Part shown: one piece after another, positions 26,442 through 35,660 of the stretch | How positions within the stretch are numbered: position 1 is the stretch's first letter | How the letters are laid out: the number at the start of each line of letters is the position of its first letter | Origin: Hydrogenophaga sp. Root209 | Lineage (GTDB): Bacteria > Pseudomonadota > Gammaproteobacteria > Burkholderiales > Burkholderiaceae_C | Direction: 5' to 3' | DNA length: 64,000 nucleotides | Assembly: GCF_001428625.1 (NCBI RefSeq) | Contig: NZ_LMIE01000030.1 | Location: 293,993 to 357,992 of the forward strand | The notes under the pieces: model-generated | Seen by the model: only the letters and a program-made list of their open reading frames with translations | What the model was told of the DNA's origin: nothing | Databases searched by the model: none | Made by a program: the position numbers and the translations under genes

Positions 26442-27554
26442 TCAGGCAGCTTGCAGTGCCGGGTAGTCGGTGTACCCCTTGGCACCGCCGCCGTAAAAGG
26501 TCTTGTTGTCGGGCTGGTTGAACGGACCACCCTGCTTCAGGCGCGCCACCAGGTCAGGATTGGCGATGTAGGTCTTGCCGAAAGCCACCAGATCGGCGCC
26601 GTCTTGCACCGCTTGCTCGGCCATCGACAGGTCGTAGCCGTTGTTGACCATCCAGGCTGCCTTGCCGCCAGCTGCGTGGAAGGTCGCGCGCAGGGCGTCG
26701 TAGTCGAACGGGCGGTCGGCCAGTTCGCGCGGGCCACCGGTGGCCCCCTCGATGAAGTGCACATAGGCCAGGTCGAATTTCGCCAGCTCGTTCATCACGT
26801 GGGTGAACAGCGGCTGCGGATCGGCGTCGATCACGTCGTTGGCGGGCGTCACGGGCGACAGGCGAATGCCGGTGCGGCCCGCGCCGATGGCGTCCGTCAC
26901 CGCCTGGACCACTTCAATCAGCAGCCGTGCACGGTTCTCGATGCTGCCACCGTAGACGTCGGTGCGCTGGTTGCTGCCGGTCTTCAGAAACTGGTCGATC
27001 AGGTAGCCGTTGGCCGCGTGGATCTCCACGCCGTCGAAGCCGGCCTCGATGGCGGCCAGCGCTGCCTTGCGGTAGTCCTCCACGATGCCAGGCAGTTCGC
27101 TGAGGTCCAGCGCACGCGGCTCGGAGGTCTCGACGAAAACAGGCGCGCCATCCTTGATCAACACAGTCTTGGTTTTGGCCGCGATGGCCGACGGCGCCAC
27201 GGGTGCGCCGCCGTGGGGCTGCAGTTCGGTGTGCGACACACGGCCCACGTGCCAGAGCTGGGTCACGATCTTGCCGCCAGCGGCGTGCACGGCCGCGGTC
27301 ACCCGCTTCCAGCCTTCGATCTGCTCGGGCGCGTACAGCCCGGGCACATCGGCATAGCCCTGCCCCTGGTGGCTGATGGCGGTGGCTTCGGTGATCAGCA
27401 GGCCAGCGCTGGCGCGCTGCTGGTAATAGGTGGCCATGAGCGGCGTGGGCACGGCGTCGGGCGCGCGGTTGCGTGTGAGCGGTGCCATGACGATGCGGTT
27501 GGCCAGCGCAATGCTGCCGGCAATGAAGGGGGAAAACAGCGAAGTGGTGCTCAT
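26442..27554 (-). CDS. nemA: Old Yellow Enzyme family ene-reductase (NemA-like)
   Basis: A 370-residue FMN oxidoreductase. Segments typical of NemA/OYE are RIVMAPLTRNRAPDAVPTPL, ATAISHQGQGYADVPGLY, QLWHVGRVSH, FDGVEIHAANGYLIDQFLK (His/Asn active-site pair) and NQRTDVYGGSIENRARLL. Such enzymes reduce activated C=C bonds and nitro or N-ethylmaleimide substrates with NADPH. I placed the start at MSTTSLFSPF, as in the family; the frame extends 28 codons upstream. No TetR/NemR regulator is adjacent. Confidence 0.88.
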   Translation of the reverse strand: MSTTSLFSPFIAGSIALANRIVMAPLTRNRAPDAVPTPLMATYYQQRASAGLLITEATAISHQGQGYADVPGLYAPEQIEGWKRVTAAVHAAGGKIVTQLWHVGRVSHTELQPHGGAPVAPSAIAAKTKTVLIKDGAPVFVETSEPRALDLSELPGIVEDYRKAALAAIEAGFDGVEIHAANGYLIDQFLKTGSNQRTDVYGGSIENRARLLIEVVQAVTDAIGAGRTGIRLSPVTPANDVIDADPQPLFTHVMNELAKFDLAYVHFIEGATGGPRELADRPFDYDALRATFHAAGGKAAWMVNNGYDLSMAEQAVQDGADLVAFGKTYIANPDLVARLKQGGPFNQPDNKTFYGGGAKGYTDYPALQAA

Positions 27555-27708
27555 GGGAACGGTGCAGTCCATTAAAGGAACAAAGGGAAAACCCCAGTAT
27601 TCCCTCATACCTCCCTGCACGGGTAGGCCCCTCGCCATATCCCGCGCGCATCACGGCCATTCATCGGCACCTCCACGCATTGTTCACGCGCATGGCAGCC
27701 CGGTGCGA

Positions 27709-28191
27709 TCAGTTGCCGCCGATGTGCATGCGGTAAGCCGCGCCGTTGGAGAACGTGCAGGTACCCGCCCCCTGGTACGGCGTGTTCATCTGGTACTCGC
27801 ACGACATGTATAGGCCCTTCGGGCTGAAGGCGCTCGCCACGCCACGGCGCTCGTCGTTCGATACGCGGGTGGCCTCGCCGGTGAGCACCTCGCCTAGGTA
27901 AGAGACGTTGAAGACGCCCTTGCCCGTCATCATGTTGGTGACCGATCCGGTGATGATGCCGGTGGAGGTGGCAATGTCGTTGATTGGATAGAGCCGCGTC
28001 GGCAGGTTGGCGGGTGCGGCTGCGCCGCCGGGGGCCACCCCCACGCGCGCGGGCGCTACCGTGCCCACCGGCGGCAGGGGGTAGTGCTGGTAGATGACCT
28101 GCCCATCGGCCTGGCGTTCGGGCACGACGTAGCAGGCCGTCAGGCCCGATGACAGCACCAGGAAAAAGGCACAAGACATGACGGCACGCAT
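27709..28191 (-). CDS. Conserved-type lipoprotein of unknown function
   Basis: 160 residues with a clear lipoprotein signal (MRAVMSCAFFLVLSSGLTAC, lipobox LTAC) preceded by GGAG. The mature part has a Pro/Val/Ala-rich linker and then a compact domain with NDIATSTGIITGSVTNMMTG, GKGVFNVSYLGEVLTGEATR and MSCEYQMNTPYQGAGTCTFS, probably with a Cys-Cys bond. The repeated G-x-G and beta-strand pattern suggests a small beta-sandwich in the periplasm. I do not recognise a named family. It is alone between the ene-reductase gene and the phosphorylase operon. Confidence 0.7.
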   Translation of the reverse strand: MRAVMSCAFFLVLSSGLTACYVVPERQADGQVIYQHYPLPPVGTVAPARVGVAPGGAAAPANLPTRLYPINDIATSTGIITGSVTNMMTGKGVFNVSYLGEVLTGEATRVSNDERRGVASAFSPKGLYMSCEYQMNTPYQGAGTCTFSNGAAYRMHIGGN

Positions 28192-28291
28192 GAGGGGGCT
28201 CCTTGGAGAAACAGGGACCATTCCCCTGCCCAGCCAGTCTAGGCAGCGCCGTAGCTCCAGCGTTGAGCAACCTCAACGCAACAACGACCCG

Positions 28292-29191
28292 TCAGATACC
28301 CTGCAACGCCGCCACCACCACAGGGACGATGCTCACTGCGTTGGATGCGTGCGCAATGCAGTCGGTGCTCCAGATTTCACCCACCCCCGAGCCGCGCACC
28401 AGTTGCACGGCGCCCGGCGCAAACAGCGCGTGTGTGACCGCCACGTCAACCGTGGCGGCGCCCGCCGCGCGCAACTTCACCGCTGCCCGCGCCAGCGTGT
28501 GGCCCGAGCTGGCCACGTCGTCCATGAGCACCACCGCACGGCCGGCCACCGGCAGGTCGGGCAGTTCGATGTCCACCTCGCAATCACCGTGGCGCGTCTT
28601 GCGGCACACCGCATGGTCCCAGCCGTGGCGCCGCGCGGCCAGGGCCACCCATTGCAGCGCTTCTTCGTCCGGCCCCATCAGCAGCGGGTTCTGGCGTTGC
28701 GTGGCGATGTGGTCGGCCAGCAGCGGCGCACCGCTTAATGCAATGGCGTCTTTCACCGGCATGGCCTCATGCAGTGTGGCCACCCGGTGCAGGTGCGGGT
28801 CCACGGTGATGATGGCGTCGAACAGTCCGGCCAGAAAGCCACCCACGATGCGCTGGCTGATCGCTTCGCCCGGGTTGAATTCGATGTCCTGGCGCATGTA
28901 GGCCAGGTAGGGCGACACCAGCGTCAGGTGCTTCGCTCCCAGCCTGCGTGCGGTCTGCGCGGCCAGCAGCACCTCCACCAGCTTTTCGTTGGGTTGCTGC
29001 AAGCCGCGCCAGAGCACGACGCGCGCGGGCAACTCGGCAGGCAAACGCAGACGCATTTCACCATCGGGAAAATGGTGGCGCTCCACCACGGCCAACGCCA
29101 TGCCAAGGGCGCTGGCGGCCTGAGCGGCCAGCGCTGCTTCATCGTCGAAACAAAGCACACAACCCGCAACGGCTTTGCTTGATGGGGGCAT
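28292..29191 (-). CDS. Ribose-phosphate pyrophosphokinase homologue
   Basis: 299 residues of the PRPP-synthetase fold. HHFPDGEMRLRLPAE matches the N-terminal region, SPYLAYMRQDIEFNPGEAIS matches the ATP/flag region, RKTRHGDCEVDIELPD has the flexible-loop Lys/Arg, and the PRPP motif is VVLMDDVASSGHTLARAAV. The second-domain loop, ASSG in place of the usual DTGGT, and the short length place it with archaeal or divergent PRPP synthetases and not with housekeeping Prs (about 315 residues). The start overlaps the stop of the phosphorylase gene by one base (TGATG). It may make PRPP from ribose 5-phosphate or use a phosphorylase product; the substrate is not proven. Confidence 0.8.
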   Translation of the reverse strand: MPPSSKAVAGCVLCFDDEAALAAQAASALGMALAVVERHHFPDGEMRLRLPAELPARVVLWRGLQQPNEKLVEVLLAAQTARRLGAKHLTLVSPYLAYMRQDIEFNPGEAISQRIVGGFLAGLFDAIITVDPHLHRVATLHEAMPVKDAIALSGAPLLADHIATQRQNPLLMGPDEEALQWVALAARRHGWDHAVCRKTRHGDCEVDIELPDLPVAGRAVVLMDDVASSGHTLARAAVKLRAAGAATVDVAVTHALFAPGAVQLVRGSGVGEIWSTDCIAHASNAVSIVPVVVAALQGI

Positions 29192-30756
29192 CAGAACTCC
29201 ACAAAAACATGGGGGACCTGCGCAGCGGTGCCCAGGCTGAAACCGTTGGCGCGAGCGCAGGCCTGGCGCGCAAATTCAAGGTCGGCCGGGTAGCTGGCGT
29301 GCACGCGGTAAAGCAAGTCACCCTCGGCCACGGGTGCGCCGAGTTTGACGCACAGGTCGACGCCCGCGCCCGGCGCCTTGGGCGCGCCGGCCAGCCGGGC
29401 AATCTGCGCGATCTGCAAGTTGTCGATGCCAATGACCACGCCCGCCGCGGGCGCCTTCACCTCCAGCGTGAGCGAGCCCAGCGCCGGTTGATGGTGGTCA
29501 AAACCGCGGTCACCCTGGGCCTGCACGATCGCCCGCATTTGCGTCAGTGCACGGCCCGAATCGAGGATGTCACGCGCAATGGCGAAGCCGTCGCCGCCCC
29601 GCACGTCGGGATTGCATTCGATCAGACGCCCGGCCAGGCGAAGCGATTTCTGCCGCAGGTCGTCCGGTGCCCGAGGGTCGTTTTCCAGCACCTGCATCAC
29701 GTCGCGCGCCTCCAGCACCGGGCCCACGCCACGGCCGATCGGCTGGCGACCATCGGTGATCACCACGTCCAGCGAGAGATGCATGCGTTGCGCCACGTAT
29801 TCGAACAAGCGGCGCAGGCGTTGAGCCTCGGGCATCGAGCGCACTTTGGCCGTAGGGCCAATGGGAATGTCGAGCACGAGGTGCGTGGCGCCAGCGGCGA
29901 TCTTCTTGGACAGGATGGAGGCCACCATCTGGCCAGGTGAGTCGATCGACAGCGGTCGCTCCACGGAAATCAGCACATCGTCGGCCGGTGACAGCATGGC
30001 CGCGCCGCCCCAGGCCAGGCACCCGTGGTGCTGGCGCACGATGCCGGTGAGCAGCTCGAACGGAAGTTGCACGTTCGCCAGAACCTCCATGGTGTCGGCC
30101 GTGCCGGCGGGCGAGGTGATGGCGCGTGACGAGGTCTTGGGAAACACCAGGCCATGGGCAGCGACGATGGGCACGACCAGCATCGATGTGCGGTTGCCCG
30201 GGATGCCGCCAATGCAATGTTTGTCGACCACCAGCGGCTCGTTCCAATCGAGCCTGCGGCCACTGGCCACCATGGCCTCGGTCAAAAAGAAGACCTCCTC
30301 ACGATCCAGCTCGCTGCGGTTGCAAGCCACGACGAAGGCGGTGAGCTCGATCTTGGAGTAGCGCAACTCGGCGATGTCGCGAATGATGCTGCGGAAGTCG
30401 TCGCGACCCAGGCGCTCACCGTTGATCTTGCGAAACAGGGCAGGGATGGACTCGGGCGGCTCTGCCGGCGACACCGCTGCCGAATGGCCGCCGGCCACGT
30501 CCAGCCGGGCAAACGCGTCTTCGGACACCCCAATTTCATTGCAGCCCACGATGCTGCTGTCGTCAACCACGTTGAGCGTGGCCAGGATGCGCCGCCCGTT
30601 GGCCCGCACCTCCACCTTGGACAAGGCCTGAAAGCCTTCGGCCCGCACCACCTCACAGTCGCGGTGCAGGTAAGCCACGTTCTCGTGGTAGGTGTCGATG
30701 GCCACGCGGCGCAGCGTGAGACCGGGGGAGAGCGCGGGTTCGGTGGCGGGCTGCAT
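29191..30756 (-). CDS. Thymidine/AMP phosphorylase family enzyme
   Basis: 521 residues from [11 protein letters not shown] beta-rich N-terminal domain (about 1-95) of the archaeal AMP-phosphorylase type precedes the nucleoside-phosphorylase core. The core has [20 protein letters not shown] (phosphate site) and [19 protein letters not shown], a segment typical of AMP phosphorylases and not of E. coli DeoA, then [12 protein letters not shown]-like residues and the C-terminal barrel-sandwich domain. AMPpase releases a base and gives ribose 1,5-bisphosphate. The gene follows a GntR regulator by 26 bases and overlaps the PRPP-synthetase homologue, so a ribose-phosphate salvage pair is likely. Confidence 0.85.
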   Translation of the reverse strand: MQPATEPALSPGLTLRRVAIDTYHENVAYLHRDCEVVRAEGFQALSKVEVRANGRRILATLNVVDDSSIVGCNEIGVSEDAFARLDVAGGHSAAVSPAEPPESIPALFRKINGERLGRDDFRSIIRDIAELRYSKIELTAFVVACNRSELDREEVFFLTEAMVASGRRLDWNEPLVVDKHCIGGIPGNRTSMLVVPIVAAHGLVFPKTSSRAITSPAGTADTMEVLANVQLPFELLTGIVRQHHGCLAWGGAAMLSPADDVLISVERPLSIDSPGQMVASILSKKIAAGATHLVLDIPIGPTAKVRSMPEAQRLRRLFEYVAQRMHLSLDVVITDGRQPIGRGVGPVLEARDVMQVLENDPRAPDDLRQKSLRLAGRLIECNPDVRGGDGFAIARDILDSGRALTQMRAIVQAQGDRGFDHHQPALGSLTLEVKAPAAGVVIGIDNLQIAQIARLAGAPKAPGAGVDLCVKLGAPVAEGDLLYRVHASYPADLEFARQACARANGFSLGTAAQVPHVFVEF

Positions 30757-30782
30757 GCCCGAGACGATACACCGCGGCCGTT

Positions 30783-31502
30783 TCAACCGACGACCAGACG
30801 CATGACCGGCATCACTCGCTCGGATTCCGTTCTTCGCTCCAGCGCAAGCCGCATGTTCATCTGCGCTACCTCGGTGTGCTCCACCGCCAAGGCCTGGGCG
30901 CGTGCGCCCTCGCCACGCTGCAAGGCGTCGAACAGCATGTGGTGCTGGCGGTGCGCGTAGAGCATCCAGTCGCGGTCCAGCGCCACCGTGCCCTGCATGG
31001 GCAGCATGGCCGAGGCCGGTGCAAACGGCAACTTGTCGTTGAGCGCCACCGCGCGCTGCAGCGCGCGGTTGCCGCAGGCCTCCAGCAGCAGCGCGTGGAA
31101 GCGGTCGTTCATCACCGCATAGGCCACGTAGCTCTCGATGGTCAGCGGGCTGTCGGCCAGCAGCCGGTCGCCTTCGTCCAGGCAGGCCTGCAACTGGCCC
31201 TGCATTTGGCGCGACACGCCGTGCTCGGCGACCAGCCGCGCGGCCATGCCCTCGAGGTGGCCGCGCACCGCGATCGCGTCGGTCACTTCCTGCGCAGTGA
31301 ACTGGCGCACCAGGTACTTGCCGGTGTCGTTGGCCTCGACCAGACCCTCTTGTTCCAGCGTCACCAGCGCAGCGCGAACCGGCGTGCGTGAAGCACCCAG
31401 CCGCTCGGCGAGCTGCTGCTCGGCCAGACGTTGTCCGGGCTCGAACTGACCGCTCAGGATCAGGTCGCGCAGTTGCATCAACACGGTGTCTTGCAGGCTC
31501 AT
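30783..31502 (-). CDS. GntR-family (FCD) regulator of a divergent catabolic locus
   Basis: 239 residues. The winged helix (about 5-70) contains [20 protein letters not shown] and [16 protein letters not shown], and the FCD domain has [16 protein letters not shown] and the segment [20 protein letters not shown]. The frame opens upstream but [15 protein letters not shown] matches the family start. It is transcribed leftward with the phosphorylase and PRPP-synthetase genes and divergently from the Rieske oxygenase gene. The 65-base gap contains a perfect inverted repeat, so it may control both arms. Confidence 0.85.
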   Translation of the reverse strand: MSLQDTVLMQLRDLILSGQFEPGQRLAEQQLAERLGASRTPVRAALVTLEQEGLVEANDTGKYLVRQFTAQEVTDAIAVRGHLEGMAARLVAEHGVSRQMQGQLQACLDEGDRLLADSPLTIESYVAYAVMNDRFHALLLEACGNRALQRAVALNDKLPFAPASAMLPMQGTVALDRDWMLYAHRQHHMLFDALQRGEGARAQALAVEHTEVAQMNMRLALERRTESERVMPVMRLVVG

Positions 31503-31528
31503 GGCGCAAACTGTACACTGAAAAATGT

Positions 31529-31544
31529 AAACGGGATACCGTTT
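31529..31544. promoter_or_regulatory. Candidate GntR operator in the divergent oxygenase/phosphorylase control region
   Basis: AAACGGGATACCGTTT: perfect 6-base arms (AAACGG/CCGTTT) around GATA. It is 27 bases from the GntR start codon and 24 bases from the oxygenase start codon, so one bound dimer could block both promoters. Confidence 0.6.
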
Positions 31545-31567
31545 GAACCACACCCACCGGAGCACCC

Positions 31568-33004
31568 ATGAAAGCCGAACTCAACCAGCGCCTGACCCAG
31601 GTCGGGCCCCGCACCCCCGGTGGTGAACTGCTGCGCCGCTACTGGCAACCCGTGGCGTTGCTCGACGAATTCGACCCCGTGCTGGACCCGAGCATGGCCG
31701 TGCGACCGGCCAAACCCGTGCGCGTGCTCGGGCAAGACTTCGTGCTGTTCCGCGACGCACAGGGCAGCTACGGCCTGCTCGACCGCGACTGCCCGCACCG
31801 CGGCGCCGACCTGGCCTTCGGCCGCGTTGAAGCCGACGGCCTGCGCTGCCCCTTTCACGGCTGGAAGTTCGACACCACCGGCCAATGCATCGAGACACCC
31901 GCGGAGCCCAAGGGCAGCACGATGTGCACACGCATCAGACAGCGCAGCTACCCGCTGGTGGAAAAGAGCGGCGTGCTGTTCGGCTGGTTCGGACCCGAAG
32001 ACCAGACACCGCCACCCTTCCCTGCGCTGGACTGTTTTGCCGCGCCGGCCTCGCACACCTTTGCCTTCAAAGGCCTGTGGCACTGCAACTGGCTGCAGGC
32101 CTTCGAGGTCGGCATCGATCCGGCACACGCGTCCTACCTGCACCGCTTCTTCAACGACGGCTCGCTGGACGACAGCTACGGCAAACAGTTCCGAGGCGCG
32201 AGCGCGGGTGACGTGGGCGGCGAGCGCTGGCCCATGACGCGTGTGATGCGCGAGTTCGGCCAGCCGTTGATTTCGTTCGAGGCCAAACCTCACGGCCTGC
32301 AGCTCACCGCCTTGCGACCCATGACCGACGAACTCACGCACGTGCGGGTGACCAACGCCGTGTTTCCGCAAACTTTCGTGATCCCGCTGTCCGAGACGAT
32401 GACCATCACGCAGATGCATGTGCCGGTGGACGACACGCACAACCACTGGTTCGCCTTCTTCACCAGCTTCACCGGCCCGGTGGACAAGGAAGCCATGCGC
32501 GCTCCACGCCTGGCCGCTGTGAACCTGCCCGACTACACACCAAAGACCGGCCGCCACAACAACTGGGGTTTCAACCCGCAAGAGCAGCAGACCCGTACCT
32601 ACCTGGGCATGGGCGAGGACGACATCAATGTGCACGACCAGTGGGCCTGCGAGAGCATGGGCGCCATCCAGGACCGCACGCGCGAGCATCTGGGCACCAC
32701 CGACAAAGTGATCGTGGCCAACCGGCGCCTGCTGCAGCAGGCCATCGACACGGTCGAACAAGGCGGCACCGCGCCCGGCATTGCCGACCCGGCCCTGCAC
32801 GATCAGATCACCGGCCCCGAGACGGTGGACGGCATTGCGCCGGCGCAGGGTTGGCAAGACTGGTGGCAGGAGGCAGTTCGTGCCAGACGCGAGGACGCCC
32901 CTTGGAGCGCTCGATCGTCCGTTCGGACTGAGCCTGTCGAAGCCCATCCACAGGTGCAGGCGAGCCCTTCGACAAGCTCAGGGCGAACGGATGTGACAGG
33001 ATGA
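31568..33004 (+). CDS. Rieske non-heme iron oxygenase, alpha subunit
   Basis: A 478-residue ring-hydroxylating oxygenase large subunit of the phthalate-dioxygenase-like, homotrimeric group. The Rieske [2Fe-2S] ligands are Cys75-X-His77 and Cys94-X2-His97 ([20 protein letters not shown]). The mononuclear-iron region reads [19 protein letters not shown] with a D-X2-H-X4-H pattern. The C-terminus has [20 protein letters not shown], as in this group. Residues from about 450 on are encoded by an inverted pair of palindromic repeats and have no family counterpart. Its stop overlaps the start of the glutamine-synthetase-like gene (ATGA). No small subunit is present. Confidence 0.9.
   Translation: MKAELNQRLTQVGPRTPGGELLRRYWQPVALLDEFDPVLDPSMAVRPAKPVRVLGQDFVLFRDAQGSYGLLDRDCPHRGADLAFGRVEADGLRCPFHGWKFDTTGQCIETPAEPKGSTMCTRIRQRSYPLVEKSGVLFGWFGPEDQTPPPFPALDCFAAPASHTFAFKGLWHCNWLQAFEVGIDPAHASYLHRFFNDGSLDDSYGKQFRGASAGDVGGERWPMTRVMREFGQPLISFEAKPHGLQLTALRPMTDELTHVRVTNAVFPQTFVIPLSETMTITQMHVPVDDTHNHWFAFFTSFTGPVDKEAMRAPRLAAVNLPDYTPKTGRHNNWGFNPQEQQTRTYLGMGEDDINVHDQWACESMGAIQDRTREHLGTTDKVIVANRRLLQQAIDTVEQGGTAPGIADPALHDQITGPETVDGIAPAQGWQDWWQEAVRARREDAPWSARSSVRTEPVEAHPQVQASPSTSSGRTDVTG
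32919..32990. repeat. Inverted palindromic-repeat pair inside the 3' end of the oxygenase gene
   Basis: CCGTTCGGACTGAGCCTGTC (32919 onward) and GCCCTTCGACAAGCTCAGGG (32965 onward, to GAACGG at 32990) face each other with a 19-base spacer, like the pair at 22.6 kb. Translation continues through both ([19 protein letters not shown]) and the ATGA coupling to the next gene is kept. Confidence 0.88.
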
Positions 33005-34476
33005 CGTTCGCAGAACGCTGCGGCATCCACACCGCCGCCCGCGAAGCCGCTTGCGTGCGTCTGGTCAAACGCATCGAAGCCAGCGGCGTCGAGTTGGTGC
33101 GCATGGCCTGGTGCGACACCCACGGCATGTTGCGTGGCAAAACCCTCACCGCCACCGCCGCCATGCGCGCTCTGCTCGACGGCGTGGGCATGGTGGGCAC
33201 CTTGATGCTCAAGGACACGGCCGACCGCACCGCTTGGAAGGTGTTCGAGCCCGGTGGCGCCACCGACCTGCCGGGCTTTGCCGGCGCGGCCAACCTCATG
33301 CTGCTGCCCGACCCCGAGAGCTTCACCGAGCTGCCCTGGGCACCCCGCACAGGCTGGCTGCGCTGCCAGCCCTGGTTTGCTGACGGCAAGCCGGTGCCGC
33401 TGGACACGCGGCGCGTGTTGCAGTCCGCATTGGCCCGGCTGATGGATGCAGGCTACGGCCTGAGGACAGGGCTGGAGGTCGAGTTCCACATCTACCGCAT
33501 CACCGACACCCGGCCCCAGCTCGACCCCGAGCTGGCAGGCTGGCCCGGGCTGCCGCCCACGGTGGAGATGATCCACCCGGGCTACAACCTGCAGGCAGAG
33601 GCCATGATGGACATGGCCGACGAGCCGCTGCGCATCGTGCAGCGCACCGCGCAGGCGCTGGGCCTGCCGCTGCAGTCGCTGGAGATCGAGCTCGGCCCGA
33701 GCCAGGTGGAGGCCGTGTTCGACGCCACCGACGCACTCACCGCCGCCGACCAGATGGTGCTGTTTCGAAACGGCGTGCGCCAGGCGCTGCGCCGCGCCGG
33801 ATTTCATGCCACCTTCATGTGTCGCCCGCCGTTCCCGCACATCATGTCCAGCGGGTGGCACCTGCACCAGTCGCTGGTGGACCTGAAGACCGGGCGCAAT
33901 GCGTGCATGCGCGACGCACCCGCGTCCGACACCACCGCACTGGATGCGCGGCACACCCTGTCCGACGTGGCCGGCCACTGGCTCGCCGGCCTGCTGGCGC
34001 ACGCGCGCGGCATGACGCCACTGTGCACGCCCACCATCAACGGCTTCGCGCGCTTTCGCCCCAACGCACTCGCCCCGCAGGCCGTGCTGTGGGGCCGCGA
34101 CAACCGCGGCGCGATGCTGCGCGTGGTGGGTGCGGCGGGCGACAACGCCACCCGCATCGAGAACCGCATTGGCGAACCCGCCGCCAACCCCTACCTCTAC
34201 ATGGCGGCGCAGATCCACGCCGGGCTTGATGGCCTGCACAACCAGTTGCAAGCGCCGCCCGCCAGCGAAACGCCCTATGCCGAAGGAGGCGCGAAAATAC
34301 CCACCTCGCTGCCCGAAGGACTCAACGCGCTGGAATCGGATCCGGCCTTGTGCGCGGGCCTTGGCAACGATGTCGTGCAACATTTCTGCCGCCTCAAACG
34401 CAGCGAGATCGAGCGCCACGCCCAGGCCGAGGACAAGACCGATTTTGAACGCCGCGAGTACTTCAGCCGAACATGA
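33001..34476 (+). CDS. Glutamine-synthetase-like ligase, candidate gamma-glutamylamide synthetase
   Basis: 491 residues of the GS type I fold. Active-site segments are GLEVEFHIY, LEIELGPSQVEAVF, MSSGWHLHQSLVDL, TPTINGFARFRPNALAPQAV with WGRDNRGAML, and RIENRIGEPAANPYLYMAAQ. Relative to housekeeping GlnA, the adenylylation-loop tyrosine context and the central Tyr/Ser positions differ. Related enzymes with this divergence (TdnQ/AtdA1 in aniline, IpuC in isopropylamine degradation) join glutamate to an amine. The gene is translationally coupled to the Rieske oxygenase, followed by a ferredoxin. Function as an amine-activating ligase is inference from context. Confidence 0.82.
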   Translation: MTFAERCGIHTAAREAACVRLVKRIEASGVELVRMAWCDTHGMLRGKTLTATAAMRALLDGVGMVGTLMLKDTADRTAWKVFEPGGATDLPGFAGAANLMLLPDPESFTELPWAPRTGWLRCQPWFADGKPVPLDTRRVLQSALARLMDAGYGLRTGLEVEFHIYRITDTRPQLDPELAGWPGLPPTVEMIHPGYNLQAEAMMDMADEPLRIVQRTAQALGLPLQSLEIELGPSQVEAVFDATDALTAADQMVLFRNGVRQALRRAGFHATFMCRPPFPHIMSSGWHLHQSLVDLKTGRNACMRDAPASDTTALDARHTLSDVAGHWLAGLLAHARGMTPLCTPTINGFARFRPNALAPQAVLWGRDNRGAMLRVVGAAGDNATRIENRIGEPAANPYLYMAAQIHAGLDGLHNQLQAPPASETPYAEGGAKIPTSLPEGLNALESDPALCAGLGNDVVQHFCRLKRSEIERHAQAEDKTDFERREYFSRT

Positions 34477-34495
34477 AACCCCTCAAGTCCCCCAC

Positions 34496-34819
34496 ATGAT
34501 TTCCATCCGGTTCATCAACCCCGACCAGACGCAACAAGACATCCAGGCCCGCCCGGGCGACAGCCTCATGAAGGCCGCGGTGAACGCCAACATCCAGGGC
34601 ATCGAGGCCGACTGCGGCGGCAGCCTCACCTGCGCCACCTGCCACGTGATGGTCGACGCACCGTGGTCCGGGTTGCTGCCGGCCCCCGTGCCCGACGAGC
34701 TCGACATGCTCGACTTCGCCTCCAGCCCGGTGGTGCCGCAAAGTCGCCTGAGTTGCCAGATCCGCCTCACCCAGGAGCTCGACGGTCTGGTGGTTCGTCT
34801 GCCTGCTTCACAACACTGA
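34496..34819 (+). CDS. Adrenodoxin-type [2Fe-2S] ferredoxin
   Basis: 107 residues. The cluster ligands are Cys40, Cys46, Cys49 and Cys87 (ADCGGSLTCATCH and RLSCQIRL). Low potential and vertebrate-type spacing C-X5-C-X2-C-X37-C. The frame extends upstream into the ligase gene, but MISIRFINPDQTQ fits the family start and lies 20 bases after the ligase stop. It probably feeds electrons to the Rieske oxygenase. No ferredoxin reductase gene is adjacent, so reduction must come from a reductase encoded elsewhere. Confidence 0.88.
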   Translation: MISIRFINPDQTQQDIQARPGDSLMKAAVNANIQGIEADCGGSLTCATCHVMVDAPWSGLLPAPVPDELDMLDFASSPVVPQSRLSCQIRLTQELDGLVVRLPASQH

Positions 34820-34875
34820 TGGCACACTGACCGCGCCAGCGACCTCCACCGCAACCCACACACACGTCGAACACC

Positions 34876-35577
34876 ATGTCCGAGAACTACACATTCACCC
34901 CGCCCGCCACCGTCTCCGTGCCCGTGGTCGACAGCACCGAGCGCTTCCCGGTCCACCGCATCTACTGCGTGGGCCGCAACTACGAAGAGCACGCCAAGGA
35001 AATGGGGTTCACCGGCCGCGAGCCACCGTTCTTCTTCCTCAAGCCGGCCGACGCCATCGTGGTGGCCGAGCCCGGCCAGACCGCCCGCACGCCCTACCCC
35101 AGCCTCACCAGCAACCTGCACCACGAGATCGAGCTGGTGGTGGCCATTGGCACCGGCGGCAAAAACATCAAGGCCGCCGACGCCGCCCGACACATCTACG
35201 GCTATGCCGTGGGTCTGGACATGACCCGCCGCGACCTGCAAGGCGAGATGAAAAAACAGGGCCGTCCCTGGTGCATCGGCAAGGCCTATGACCACTCGGC
35301 ACCCATCGGGCCGATCACGCCGGTCGCCAACGCCGGTGACGTGAACAACGCGCCCATCTGGCTGCAGGTCAACGGCAGCGACCGCCAGCGCAGCAACGTC
35401 AACAAGCTGATCTGGAACGTGGCCGAAACCATCGAACACCTCTCGGCCGCTTGGGAACTGCAACCCGGCGACCTGATCTACACCGGCACCCCCGAAGGCG
35501 TGAATGCCGTGGTGCGCGGCGACACCATGGTCGGCGCCGTGGACGGCTTGACCCCGATCTCGGTGCAGGTGGCCTGA
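34876..35577 (+). CDS. Fumarylacetoacetate hydrolase family protein (fumarylpyruvate hydrolase-like)
   Basis: 233 residues of the FAH fold. It has [20 protein letters not shown], the metal-binding [15 protein letters not shown] (Glu ligands), [11 protein letters not shown] and the ending [15 protein letters not shown]. Close in length and motif to NagK-type fumarylpyruvate hydrolases of gentisate pathways. It lies 56 bases after the ferredoxin gene and before a TRAP binding protein gene, all on the plus strand. The hydrolase would open the final acylpyruvate of a ring-cleavage product. Other acylpyruvase roles are possible. Confidence 0.85.
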   Translation: MSENYTFTPPATVSVPVVDSTERFPVHRIYCVGRNYEEHAKEMGFTGREPPFFFLKPADAIVVAEPGQTARTPYPSLTSNLHHEIELVVAIGTGGKNIKAADAARHIYGYAVGLDMTRRDLQGEMKKQGRPWCIGKAYDHSAPIGPITPVANAGDVNNAPIWLQVNGSDRQRSNVNKLIWNVAETIEHLSAAWELQPGDLIYTGTPEGVNAVVRGDTMVGAVDGLTPISVQVA

Positions 35578-35660
35578 ACCCGAGGGTAAGACCTCTGAAA
35601 CGACCCTCAGTCCCCGCTTATCCTTTCCCCATTTTTCCACAGCTCTCAGGAGACCTTTTC

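Noticed and set aside
29191-31614. An 807-codon minus-strand frame spanning the phosphorylase gene and the GntR region
   Set aside because: The phosphorylase starts at 30756; the extension covers the GntR gene in another frame and lacks homology.
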